NCBI GenBank assembly: GCA_017608705.1
Contig: JAFCFJ010000005.1
Coordinates: forward strand, 1 to 54,609
Direction of reading: 5' to 3'
Source: Candidatus Pacearchaeota archaeon
GTDB lineage: Archaea; Nanobdellota; Nanobdellia; Pacearchaeales; GW2011-AR1
Length of the DNA stretch: 54,609 bases
Positions 9,650-18,619 of this stretch are shown in pieces. The notes under the pieces are model-generated. The model saw only the letters and a program-made list of their open reading frames with translations, did no database searches and was not told the origin of the DNA. The stretch's first letter is position 1; the number at the start of each line of letters is the position of its first letter. The position numbers and the translations under genes are program-made.

Positions 9650-11311
9650 ATGGCGATAATAAATTTGCCACGCGAGGACTTCGAGAAATATATAAAGTTA
9701 ACGGATGAGATCAAGGAAAAGATTTTCATGTTTGGTGTTAGTCTTGAGAATGTGACAGATGAAAGCATAGAGCTTGATGTTACACCAGACAGACCAGATC
9801 TGCTGAGCTTCCACGGTTTTATGCGCGCATTTCTTGCTTTTCTTGGCAAAAAACCTGGTTTGAAATCTTATGTCGTGAAGGATGGTGGTAAGAGTTATGA
9901 AGTAGTGGTGGATAAAAGCGTGACAGGTGTGAGGCCATACACAGCATGTGCTATCGTGCGTGGTTTGAAATTTGATGAGGCCAAGATAAAGGAGATAATA
10001 GATGTGCAAGAAAAGCTGCATGAAACATATGGAAGAAAAAGGAAAAAAGTAGCTATCGGAATTTATCCTCTTGAAAAGATAAAGCTTCCCATAAGGTTTG
10101 AGGCGAGAAGGCCAGAAGATATATGTTTTGTTCCTCTTGACTTTGACCGCGAGCTTAACGGAATTGAAATCTTGCAAAGGCATCCTACAGGCCGCGAATA
10201 CGCACATTTGCTTGAGGGCATGAAAAAGTTTCCTGTCTTTGTAGATAGCAAGGGCGAGATTTTGAGTATGCCTCCAATCATTAATAGTGAGCTTACAGGT
10301 AAGATCACAGAGAAAACGCGTGACGTGTTTATAGAGTGTAGCGGCTTTGACTTTAGGGTTGTGAGCAAGGCACTTAACATGCTTGTTACAGTTCTTGCGG
10401 ATATGGGTGGAACGATCTATAGTATGAAACTTCGTTACCCGGACAAAACACGAGTAACGCCAGAGCTCATGCCAGAGAAGGTAAAGCTAGACAAGACTAA
10501 TGTCGAGAGATTGCTTGGCATAAAGCTCAGTGAAACCCAGATGAAAAAACTTTTGGCAAGGATGGGTCACGGCTACGAAAAAGGTTATGTGCTTGTGCCA
10601 GCATGGCGTGTCGATGTTATGCATGAAGTAGACTTGATTGAGGATATAGCTATAGCTTATGGTTATGACAATTTTGAGCCAGAAGTGCCTGCTATTGCTA
10701 CCACAGCCAAAGCCTCGGCTATGGAGGAATTCAAATCGAAGATTGCTGAATTGCTCGTTGGGCTTGGCATGCTTGAGATAATGAGCTACACACTCACGAC
10801 AAAGAAAGCGCAGTACGCAAATATGTTAGCTGATGAAAACATGGCAAGACCAATCGAGGTATTGGAGCCAAGAACAGAACTTAGCATCTTGCGCGAGAAC
10901 CTTTTGCATCTGGCATGCAAGACACTAGGCGATAATGTTAATGCAGAATACCCGCAGAGAATATTCGAGTTAGGCAAGGTTTTCAGTCATGATGAAGATG
11001 GCAAGAGCGAGACAGGTGTTAGGGAAGAGGAAAGGCTTGCTGTTGCATTGGCTCCTGGAAACTTTACAGAGGCAAAGCAAGTGCTTGAATATTTAGCAAG
11101 AATGCTAGACATAAAGCTGAAATTCAGGCCAGCAAAACATGAAAGTTTCATAGAGGGAAGAGTAGCATCTGTTTTGCTCGACGGCACACAAATTGGTTAT
11201 GTTGGCGAACTTCATCCAGCTGTCTTGCGTAATTGGCACATAAAAATGCCTGCAGCAGCGTTTGAAATCAGCATAGAGGAAATTTTTGAGAAAAAGTTCT
11301 GTAAGAATTAA
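9650..11311 (+). CDS. pheT: Phenylalanyl-tRNA synthetase beta subunit
   Basis: MAIINLPREDFEKYI...ELDVTPDRPDLLSFHGFMRAF...VDVMHEVDLIEDIAIAYGYDNFEPEVP. Confidence 0.95.
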   Translation: MAIINLPREDFEKYIKLTDEIKEKIFMFGVSLENVTDESIELDVTPDRPDLLSFHGFMRAFLAFLGKKPGLKSYVVKDGGKSYEVVVDKSVTGVRPYTACAIVRGLKFDEAKIKEIIDVQEKLHETYGRKRKKVAIGIYPLEKIKLPIRFEARRPEDICFVPLDFDRELNGIEILQRHPTGREYAHLLEGMKKFPVFVDSKGEILSMPPIINSELTGKITEKTRDVFIECSGFDFRVVSKALNMLVTVLADMGGTIYSMKLRYPDKTRVTPELMPEKVKLDKTNVERLLGIKLSETQMKKLLARMGHGYEKGYVLVPAWRVDVMHEVDLIEDIAIAYGYDNFEPEVPAIATTAKASAMEEFKSKIAELLVGLGMLEIMSYTLTTKKAQYANMLADENMARPIEVLEPRTELSILRENLLHLACKTLGDNVNAEYPQRIFELGKVFSHDEDGKSETGVREEERLAVALAPGNFTEAKQVLEYLARMLDIKLKFRPAKHESFIEGRVASVLLDGTQIGYVGELHPAVLRNWHIKMPAAAFEISIEEIFEKKFCKN

Positions 11312-11317
11312 TGAAAA

Positions 11318-11809
11318 TTAACCATAATAAGATTTTTCTTTATCTGTCGTTTCTTTATTCCAACTATTTCTTAAATTAGCCACAAGCTCGTAAAGGTCTT
11401 GCTTAAGTTTCTGCCATTCATCAAAAGATTTTTTGATAAATTCCGCTTCAGCTTTTTCATTATATACGAGTTCAAGCATAAAAGCTTCGAGATCAAGAGA
11501 AAGCAATCTTTCATACACGTGCTGTGCTTTTTTCTTGTCGGCTTGGCTCATGCCTTTGGCTAGCGCAAGGAAAAAAAGCGGCGCATTCATAGGATGCAAT
11601 AATAACTCGAGAAAGCGTAAGCAGTCTATCATTTTTTCTGATATTGTTTTTCTTATATTTTTCAAAAGCAAAACATTTTCATAATCAGCAAGCCTTTCGA
11701 TACCAAAATCTTCGTTCAGTTCCTGGAATTTCGGTAGCTTGTATTTTTTTCTCAGTTTTTCATAATCCTTCTTCAGCTTTGCTAATTCGTCTTGTGCCAT
11801 TTTTTCCAA
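11318..11809 (-). CDS. Conserved hypothetical protein
   Basis: 163 aa, helical, long clean ORF. Confidence 0.7.
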   Translation of the reverse strand: MEKMAQDELAKLKKDYEKLRKKYKLPKFQELNEDFGIERLADYENVLLLKNIRKTISEKMIDCLRFLELLLHPMNAPLFFLALAKGMSQADKKKAQHVYERLLSLDLEAFMLELVYNEKAEAEFIKKSFDEWQKLKQDLYELVANLRNSWNKETTDKEKSYYG

Positions 11810-11871
11810 GCCTTACCGCGGAGCACAGAATTTATAAATCTTTATACATGAATTACGAGTGAGTTTAGAAA

Positions 11872-11945
11872 GCCCCTTTAGCTCAGTCGGCCAGAGCGCC
11901 ACCTTGGTAAGGTGGAGGTCCCGGGTTCGAATCCCGGAAGGGGCT
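11872..11945 (+). tRNA. tRNA-Thr(GGT)
   Basis: Acceptor GCCCCTT/AAGGGGC; anticodon arm CCACC-TTGGTAA-GGTGG; T-arm CCGGGTTCGAATCCCGG. Confidence 0.95.
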
Positions 11946-11972
11946 TTCTTTCTTTGTGGATCTATCAGCAGT

Positions 11973-12182
11973 ATGCTACTCGGCTCTACAAACATAACTG
12001 TTTATGATGGTAACATAACCTATAGCTTGACAGAGGCTGTAAGCAGTGGTTTGGTGACTGGAATTTATTATTATGATGGAGGATACAAAAATATATTAGG
12101 GGAAGATTGTATGTTTAAGCCAGGTTATGCTTACTGGCTATACTCAACAAAACAAAATCTCAAAATAAGTTTGTACGAATGA
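11973..12182 (+). pseudogene. Fragment of a 'GWNLVSFP'-type C-terminal repeat domain of surface proteins
   Basis: STNITVYDGNITYSLTEAVSSGLVTGIYYYDGGYKNILGEDCMFKPGYAYWLYSTKQNLKISL resembles the tandem C-terminal repeats of the 47019-50783 protein (FYYFDDGYKTVCHENC...HGYWVRALTDNISI); no signal peptide or upstream domain. Confidence 0.55.
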
Positions 12183-12183
12183 A

Positions 12184-13143
12184 ATGAAAAGGACAAACAA
12201 AGCGAGGGTTGGAAAGATATTGCTTGGGTTGGCTGGGGCTGTTTTGCTTGGTATGAACATAGCTAATTACAACAAACTGGAGAATCTGGAAAAGAGAACA
12301 AAAAGATTGGAAGAAGCTATAGAAGCGCATAATTCGTATAGCATAAATGAAAAGCTCACATTGCTCAATATGAAAAATCTGGCCGAGGCTGTAATTGCGT
12401 ATAGAAATGATTATGGAAATTTACCAGGATGTGTGAGCGAGGTGGAATGGTATCTTAGCAAAGTACCAACGGAAACTGCAAGAGATATCAGAAAAAAAAT
12501 TCTGGGCGACTATATCCTAGCTAAAAAAATTTTTAATGATAGAGAAAGAGCATTTTTGCTTTATGAGTTCTCAAGAGATACGCACAGACTGGAAGAACTT
12601 GTTGAGAATAAAGTAGATGATCTAGTAGCATGGAAAGATCTGCATCCAAACCAAAAGCTTATTAGCCAGGCAACTGAAATAAAAAAAGAACATGAAATGC
12701 AGGCTCGCCCATATTCGGATTTAGTTGCATCAGAGAAATATAAAGAGTTAAGAGACAACATTTACGGAACAATTGATGTGAGGAAAATAATAGGTGATCT
12801 TTCAAACTATGAACAATTGAGGGATTGGATCGGTGAGAATATGGCAATGAAAATGAATGAATCAGAGAGCGAGAGAATTATAGCTAGAGTTAGTAAAGAT
12901 TATTGTTTTACAGTGAAAGGTGAGCAGGGCAATGCTGTGCCTTTACAACTTAGGTATTTGACCGAAGGAAATCAGGTTGTGATTATCTCAGCTGGCAGGG
13001 ATGGCATTGTGGGTGGCAAGAATAATTTTGTTCTAGTTATAGATGCTGAAACAAATGAAAACAAGCTCTATGAGAAGACAGCCGAACTTTATAAAAAATA
13101 TTACGGCAGACCTGCTTATGGTTGGTTCCCTTTGTTGCCATAA
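12184..13143 (+). CDS. Hypothetical protein with N-terminal TM helix and coiled coil
   Basis: 319 aa; KILLGLAGAVLLGMNIANYNKLENLEKRTKRLEEAIE. Confidence 0.75.
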   Translation: MKRTNKARVGKILLGLAGAVLLGMNIANYNKLENLEKRTKRLEEAIEAHNSYSINEKLTLLNMKNLAEAVIAYRNDYGNLPGCVSEVEWYLSKVPTETARDIRKKILGDYILAKKIFNDRERAFLLYEFSRDTHRLEELVENKVDDLVAWKDLHPNQKLISQATEIKKEHEMQARPYSDLVASEKYKELRDNIYGTIDVRKIIGDLSNYEQLRDWIGENMAMKMNESESERIIARVSKDYCFTVKGEQGNAVPLQLRYLTEGNQVVIISAGRDGIVGGKNNFVLVIDAETNENKLYEKTAELYKKYYGRPAYGWFPLLP

Positions 13144-13181
13144 ACAGAAAACCTTTTATATCATAACACCTTAATACCCCT

Positions 13182-13502
13182 ATGAACTGGTTATTGATAG
13201 CAGGCTTGCTTGTTGGCTTAGTATTGTTGATGCGTGCCAGAGAGATCACACATAGGCTCAGCATAGCTACTATTGTTTTACTTATTATATTCTTTTATGT
13301 TTCTTTTAGCCTGGCATTGAAGGGCAAGGATATAAACTATAAGAGTGTAGAGGGTTTGAAAGAGGCGGTAGGAATCTATTTTTCATGGCTTAGCAATTTT
13401 ATAGGCAACGTTAAAACTATAACTGCACAGATAATAAGTATGAACTGGATACCAGAGAATAATGTAACAAAAACTAACTCTACTACAAGCATGGAAAGTT
13501 AG
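13182..13502 (+). CDS. Small membrane protein
   Basis: 106 aa; MNWLLIAGLLVGLVLLM...; tail resembles the next gene. Confidence 0.65.
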   Translation: MNWLLIAGLLVGLVLLMRAREITHRLSIATIVLLIIFFYVSFSLALKGKDINYKSVEGLKEAVGIYFSWLSNFIGNVKTITAQIISMNWIPENNVTKTNSTTSMES

Positions 13503-13503
13503 A

Positions 13504-13746
13504 ATGAAACTTCTCATGCTTGCCGCGATACTCTTTTTCGTGGCAGCTTTCTTTATTATTTCTGAGCAGAATTTGCATCTTGGCAATACAGAGGAGATGC
13601 AAAGATTTGTTGATATATATTATGCATGGCTCACACAGGTTTTTGAAAGAGGTGTGGAGATTACAGCATATGCTGTAAGCCTGGATTGGTTACCAAATAC
13701 CAATGTTACGAATTCTACGATAGAGCAAGTAAAATGGCCAGACTGA
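13504..13746 (+). CDS. Small membrane protein, likely paralog of the preceding gene
   Basis: 80 aa; MKLLMLAAILFFVAAFFII...; IYYAWLTQVFERGVEITAYAVSLDWLPNTNVTNST. Confidence 0.65.
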   Translation: MKLLMLAAILFFVAAFFIISEQNLHLGNTEEMQRFVDIYYAWLTQVFERGVEITAYAVSLDWLPNTNVTNSTIEQVKWPD

Positions 13747-14165
13747 GAAAAAACATAGTTCTTGCTGTTGATATTGTTGTGGGGCGAAGGAAAAGCGAGA
13801 AGCATGAGGTGTTGCTGGTAAGAAGAAAAAGTCAACCTTTCAAGAATATGTGGGCTCTGCCCGGTGGTTTTCTCGAGCCATACGAGCGGGTAGAGGAGGC
13901 AGCAAGGCGTGAGCTTTATGAAGAAACTGGTTTGAACGTGGCGAGATTGGAACTAATTGGAATTTTCGATGAGCCAGCAAGAGACCCTCGCGGACATGTA
14001 ATAAGTGTAGCTTTTCTTGCACGTGCTGGCAGTAAAGCAGAACCACGTGCTAGGAGTGATGCTACCGAGGCTAAATGGTTCTCTCTTGCGAGTTTACCGA
14101 GGCTAGCATTTGATCATGCTAAGATTATTTCACGAGCAAGGAAACTGCTTAGAAAAAGAAAGTAA
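13734..14165 (+). CDS. Nudix hydrolase
   Basis: Nudix box GGFLEPYERVEEAARRELYEETGL. Confidence 0.95.
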   Translation: MARLRKNIVLAVDIVVGRRKSEKHEVLLVRRKSQPFKNMWALPGGFLEPYERVEEAARRELYEETGLNVARLELIGIFDEPARDPRGHVISVAFLARAGSKAEPRARSDATEAKWFSLASLPRLAFDHAKIISRARKLLRKRK

Positions 14166-14167
14166 AG

Positions 14168-14344
14168 TGCTCCTGCCGGGATTCGAACCCGGGTCACGGC
14201 CTTTCTCCTACAATGATGAAAAGCCGAAGCTTTTCATCTGGAGACAGCCCTGCCCCAAGACGGGGCCAGGCCGTTAGTCTCACCGACATCCGGCCATGGG
14301 CTGTATCGAGAGGGCCGTATCCTTGGCCGCTAGACTACAGGAGC
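14168..14344 (-). tRNA. tRNA-Glu(CTC) with a 104-nt intron at 37/38 (intron 14203-14306)
   Basis: Acceptor GCTCCTG/CAGGAGC, A73; arm CGGCC-CTCTCG^...^A-GGCCG; BHB: CUCU/GGAG helix, CGA and AAA bulges, inner UAC/GUA; same backbone as the Glu(TTC) gene at 41429. Confidence 0.93.
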
Positions 14345-14351
14345 ACATTTT

Positions 14352-15353
14352 TTATTCTGGCTCATGAATATTTAAAATTTGCGAAACTGGAAAATAGTCT
14401 GTCTTATATTCCTTCTCGTAGAACAAACATTCGTAATTTTTTATCAGATGACCAAATTTTTTTCTTAATTCATGCAACAATCTTGTTAGATCTGTGTTTT
14501 CTTTTATTTCAACTTTGAAACCTGCATTGAATTTGCCAAGGTATGTATTAAAATCTATGATATTTTTCTGTGTTTTGAAGAATTTCAGAAAAGATTCTTC
14601 CATTCCCCTAAACATCCTTACTTTTAGAAGTACTTCGCAAAAAGAATAGCCAAGAAGTTCTCTATTAAGTTTTAATCTGAATCTGTTTATTACTCCTCTT
14701 TGAAGTAGTCTGTTTATTCTTTTTCTTACTGAGATGGGTGATATATTTGTTTTGTCTGCGATCTCTATTATGGGCGTGCGGGCGTTTGCAACTAGCATTT
14801 TTAAGATTTTGGCGTCAGTTTTGTCAATAAATGTCGGGGGAGAAGAACCTTTGAAATAAAAGTACTCGGGAGATTGTTCGAGGTATGGCTTATCATACCT
14901 ATAAAGACCAGAGAGAAGATAAAGTAGCGACATATTTTGTATGTGATTTCCATATTGGCTTAATAAAGAATAGATTGCCTTTTCCATATACTGGGGTTTG
15001 ATACAAAGAGAAAATACGACATTATATCTACCAATGGAACTGACGATCCAATTTACATAATCTTTTTCTGCAAGGTATTTTATGATTTTCTTCTCTTTTT
15101 CAAGATCAACATCATTAAGCTCCAAAAGAACTTTGAAAGCAAGCAGTCCAAGTTTTTTGATGTCTAGTACTGTCGTGAATTTTTCTATTATCCCCTCTTC
15201 AATTAGATTTCTAACCCTGTAACTTACCACTTGTTTACTTAGTCCGATACGCTTTCCTATTCGCGAAAAGCTTTCCCGTGAATTCTTATTGAGTTCACTT
15301 AGGATTTTTTTGTCATAATGATCTATTTTCTTTAAATTTTTCATTTTAATCAA
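14352..15353 (-). CDS. Lrp/AsnC-family regulator with two HTH/ligand-domain repeats
   Basis: IDHYDKKILSELNKNSRESFSRIGKRIGLSKQVVSYRVRNLIEEGII and IDKTDAKILKMLVANARTPIIEIADKTNISPISVRKRINRLLQRGVI. Confidence 0.88.
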   Translation of the reverse strand: MIKMKNLKKIDHYDKKILSELNKNSRESFSRIGKRIGLSKQVVSYRVRNLIEEGIIEKFTTVLDIKKLGLLAFKVLLELNDVDLEKEKKIIKYLAEKDYVNWIVSSIGRYNVVFSLCIKPQYMEKAIYSLLSQYGNHIQNMSLLYLLSGLYRYDKPYLEQSPEYFYFKGSSPPTFIDKTDAKILKMLVANARTPIIEIADKTNISPISVRKRINRLLQRGVINRFRLKLNRELLGYSFCEVLLKVRMFRGMEESFLKFFKTQKNIIDFNTYLGKFNAGFKVEIKENTDLTRLLHELRKKFGHLIKNYECLFYEKEYKTDYFPVSQILNIHEPE

Positions 15354-15426
15354 AAATTAAGTTTCTCAAGTTTTAAATTTATCTAAATGAGAATTGCAAT
15401 ATCTCTTGAAAGGGGGTTTAAGCTAA

Positions 15427-17304
15427 ATGTACCACAATAAATCATTCCTTATAGGAGTGGGTTGTGTTCTAGTTTTTGTGTTGGCTGCAGTGGTCTTGCT
15501 TTTGACTACGACAAGCCCTGTATCTGGCCAGACTGAAACCAACGGCACGAACATTTACTGTATGCATACATTCATTCACGACTTCGACACTTTGGAGAAT
15601 ATCAGAAAACAGCTTGATTGGGCGAAGGCGATCGTTGGTGACAACGGCTATGTAGTGGAACTATTTTATCCGATTACAAAGGACACTACTGGTCCGAAGC
15701 AATCTTGGATTGATTTTGTTAATGAAGCTTATGCCCGCAACTTGGATCCTATAATTCGATTTCAGGGGACAAGAACTGGCGATACTTGGGATAAGCCAGA
15801 GCCAGATAGTCCACGACCAGGAGCAGGATATACTCAAATTGCAGATGCATGGAAAAGGGTTGTGGAAGGGCTGCCGAGGGTAGACGGAAGAACTCTGTGG
15901 ATTCAGGTATGGAATGAGCCAAATCTGGCAAATGAATGGGGTGGACAAGCGAATGCAGAAGAATATGCTAATTTCTTCGTTGCAGTAAGCGATGCTATAA
16001 GATCGATAGGTGATCCGCGGATAAAGATCCTCAATGGACCGCTTGCTCCCACATTGGGTGGCACTGGTAGCATAGAAACGTTGCAATTTATTAGAGATGC
16101 AATAGACGCGAATCCGAACTTCAAGACAGCATTCGATGCATGGGCGACACATCCATTCCCAGCAAACCAACCGCCAGAGAACAACACGCATGATGGCACA
16201 ACCACTAACGAGTTTTACGGTGACGTCTATACAATTGATAGATATGTCAAAGAACTTGAAACATTGGCAGAGAAGGGTGTTGACATATCAAATCTAAAAG
16301 TTATCGGTACAGAGGCAGGTTCTTACGAGCTCGGAAGGAACGACTTTGAGGCCTATCCGCCAATTGATGAAGAGAACAGAGCAGATTATATAAGGAGAGC
16401 ATTCGAGGAATACTGGTCAAGCTGGCCAGAAGTGTTGGCGATGTGTCCATATCAGCTTTCAGATCCTTCAGGAAGCTGGTGGAGATATGACTGGGTTTAC
16501 CCAGATAGTGGCACTACTGTGAACGGACATCCGACAAAGATGCATCTTCAGTATGCAAGTGTCAATCGAGGTACAGGTATCTTTAGAGGAATTGTAACAG
16601 ATGAAAGTGGAAATCCAATAGAAGATGCAACCATAGTTACAGACACAGGAGGTTTCGAAGCTGCTACCATCAGCGACGGTACTTACATTATGATTGCTGA
16701 CCCTGGCACCTATGACCTCACGGCCTCAAAAGACGGCTATGAGTCTGTGACAGTAACAGGCCAAAGTGTAACTGAAGATGGAATTACAGAAGTAAACTTT
16801 GTTTTGACGAAAGCACAAGCTCCAGCAGACATTGTTAATCCGGGATTTGAGACAGGCGATCTCACTGGATGGACTACTTGGGGTGCTGTTGATGGAGTGC
16901 AAACAGGACCATGGTTCGCAGGCATCGAGCCTTATGAGGGAACCTACTTCTTGGGAACAGCAACAAATGGAGGAGAAAAAGACGGCGGGGTTTACCAGAC
17001 AATTGCTGCAGATGTTGGAAGAGACCAAAAGGTGACAGTATGGATCCAAACATACAAGGAAGGTTTCGGACTGCCTACAAACTGTGCGAACCGTCTTGGA
17101 GTTGATCCGTATGGTGGAACTGACCCAACTTCAAGCAATGTGGTGTGGACAGCATGGACTGCTAGCGAAGGTTCTTGGACAGAACTTTCTTTGACTGTTA
17201 CAGCCCAAGCACCACAGATCACTATTTTCCTTGAACACAGACAGGATAGCGCAAACACATGGAACGTCAATGCATTTGATTACGTTACAAGAACACAACT
17301 CTAA
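15427..17304 (+). CDS. Secreted clan-A-type glycoside hydrolase with carboxypeptidase-regulatory-like and C-terminal carbohydrate-binding-like domains
   Basis: Signal peptide; IQVWNEPNLANEW; VIGTEAGSYELG; IFRGIVTDESGNPIEDATIVTDTGG...GTYDLTASKDGYESVTV; NPGFETGDLTGWTTWG. Confidence 0.8.
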   Translation: MYHNKSFLIGVGCVLVFVLAAVVLLLTTTSPVSGQTETNGTNIYCMHTFIHDFDTLENIRKQLDWAKAIVGDNGYVVELFYPITKDTTGPKQSWIDFVNEAYARNLDPIIRFQGTRTGDTWDKPEPDSPRPGAGYTQIADAWKRVVEGLPRVDGRTLWIQVWNEPNLANEWGGQANAEEYANFFVAVSDAIRSIGDPRIKILNGPLAPTLGGTGSIETLQFIRDAIDANPNFKTAFDAWATHPFPANQPPENNTHDGTTTNEFYGDVYTIDRYVKELETLAEKGVDISNLKVIGTEAGSYELGRNDFEAYPPIDEENRADYIRRAFEEYWSSWPEVLAMCPYQLSDPSGSWWRYDWVYPDSGTTVNGHPTKMHLQYASVNRGTGIFRGIVTDESGNPIEDATIVTDTGGFEAATISDGTYIMIADPGTYDLTASKDGYESVTVTGQSVTEDGITEVNFVLTKAQAPADIVNPGFETGDLTGWTTWGAVDGVQTGPWFAGIEPYEGTYFLGTATNGGEKDGGVYQTIAADVGRDQKVTVWIQTYKEGFGLPTNCANRLGVDPYGGTDPTSSNVVWTAWTASEGSWTELSLTVTAQAPQITIFLEHRQDSANTWNVNAFDYVTRTQL

Positions 17305-17386
17305 TCCTGGAGAATACCTCAGAGGGAAACAGATCAAAAAATTATTTTTCTCTTTTTCTTTCTTTTGAATGTTTAGAAAATAATGA

Positions 17387-17459
17387 TAGCCCCGCCAGGA
17401 TTCGAACCTGGGTCGCGAGGTCCAGAGCCTCGCATGCTTGACCGCTACACCACGGGGCT
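17387..17459 (-). tRNA. tRNA-Gln(CTG)
   Basis: Acceptor AGCCCCG/CGGGGCT; arm GCGAGG-CTCTGGA-CCTCGC; T-arm CCAGGTTCGAATCCTGG. Confidence 0.93.
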
Positions 17460-17506
17460 TCGGGCAAGTTAGGCTGTGATGATTTAAAAATTTTCCCTGC
17501 AAAAAA

Positions 17507-17761
17507 TTGGAAGGCAAAATTCTTGAACAACTTTTTGCAAAGCTGAGGCCTGACATTCAAAGATATTTTCAGGAAGCAGGTATGAGACCGGAGGATGGTT
17601 GCTACAAGATACAGAGTAGAGACCATACTATATGGAGAATTTATGAGTTGCACAAGGCAAGAATTTCACATCTTTGTGGTTTTGATGCGAAACCACACGA
17701 CTATGATCCTCAGCAGTACAAACTCGCGATAAAATATCTTGTTGATTTTCTTGGGATTTGA
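17507..17761 (+). CDS. Small hypothetical protein (TTG start)
   Basis: 84 aa; EGKILEQLFAKLRPDIQRYFQEAGMRPEDGCYKIQSRDHTIWRIYEL... Confidence 0.6.
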   Translation: MEGKILEQLFAKLRPDIQRYFQEAGMRPEDGCYKIQSRDHTIWRIYELHKARISHLCGFDAKPHDYDPQQYKLAIKYLVDFLGI

Positions 17762-17954
17762 ATGGCGACGATCGCAATTTGAAGCATAGCTTTGCACACA
17801 CTTAGAGACAGAACTTATAAAAAAGAGTTTTGTTAGGTTTATTGTTAGTGAATATATGATGTTGCGCTAAGTTCGCTAAAGAGTCGTGGATAGACGAAGA
17901 TGGATTACAACTAAAATATACAATTTAATAGAGTTCCGCTCCGTCGATTTATAA

Positions 17955-18182
17955 TCAATCTTTTTCTCCGTAGTAGATTTTTAAGATTTCCTCGTCAGAT
18001 TTTTCTTTAAAGTCTCTACAAACAATGTTGTCAAGAACAGATCTTAATTTATCCAACAGTTTCAAAGCCTTCTGTTCAAGAGTATTCTTATGGGATTTTT
18101 CTTTTACAGCTTCTTTTATGAGTTTTTCTCTGAACTCCTTTATGGATCTTCCAAATTTTTTATGAGTTTCAAGATCTATCAT
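17955..18182 (-). CDS. Small hypothetical protein
   Basis: 75 aa; MIDLETHKKFGRSIKEFREKLIKEAVKEKSHKN... Confidence 0.5.
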   Translation of the reverse strand: MIDLETHKKFGRSIKEFREKLIKEAVKEKSHKNTLEQKALKLLDKLRSVLDNIVCRDFKEKSDEEILKIYYGEKD

Positions 18183-18227
18183 AGCTAAAAGTGATAATTA
18201 TACTATATAAAAATTTCTTAGGTTGCT

Positions 18228-18359
18228 CTACGAATCACCTTCTCTGATTTTTAAGTCCTTTTCGATTATTTCCAAAGTTCTTCCTGAAACACTAACCAAT
18301 ATAAGTTGATAATGGGGTGAAGATAAAACTTGACGATTTTTGTTTTTTGTCTTACTCAA
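18228..18359 (-). CDS. Very small hypothetical ORF (TTG start) upstream of 17955-18182
   Basis: Reads MSKTKNKNRQVLSSPHYQLILVSVSGRTLEIIEKDLKIREGDS*; not in the ORF track because of size. Confidence 0.25.
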   Translation of the reverse strand: MSKTKNKNRQVLSSPHYQLILVSVSGRTLEIIEKDLKIREGDS

Positions 18360-18420
18360 CAATAAGTTAACGAAGTGTGAAAAAAGCAAGATTTAAAAAT
18401 GCTCTCAGCAAGGAATTTCC

Positions 18421-18537
18421 ATGAAACGTTCTAGTCGTAGATGGAAGAAAAAACAGCAGATGCGCTGGAAGTGGCAAAAGAAAAGACTTAGACGTGAGAA
18501 GCGCAAGAGAAAACAGATGAGACAGAGAGCCAAGTAA
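18421..18537 (+). CDS. rpl41e: Ribosomal protein eL41 (L41e); start may be the internal ATG at 18460
   Basis: MKRSSRRWKKKQQMRWKWQKKRLRREKRKRKQMRQRAK*; the 25-residue end is a typical archaeal L41e; TATA-like ATTTAAAAATGC upstream. Confidence 0.85.
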   Translation: MKRSSRRWKKKQQMRWKWQKKRLRREKRKRKQMRQRAK

Positions 18538-18619
18538 AAATTTATTTTCCAAATATTTTCTCCAAAACAATATTTCTTCTGAAATAATATTTTTAAATTT
18601 CTAGGATTCTATTCTTGAT

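Noticed and set aside
9698-10207. 169-aa minus ORF antisense to pheT
   Set aside because: Fully inside a strongly supported CDS; translation is low-complexity and family-less.
11859-12182. 107-aa ORF reading through tRNA-Thr
   Set aside because: Its first ~38 codons are the tRNA gene; only the part from 11973 is considered, as a fragment.
15661-16191. 176-aa minus ORF antisense to the glycoside hydrolase
   Set aside because: Shadow ORF of a confident GH gene with signal peptide and catalytic motifs.
17761-17955. Possible C/D box sRNA in the intergenic gap
   Set aside because: No convincing paired C (RUGAUGA) and D (CUGA) boxes found.
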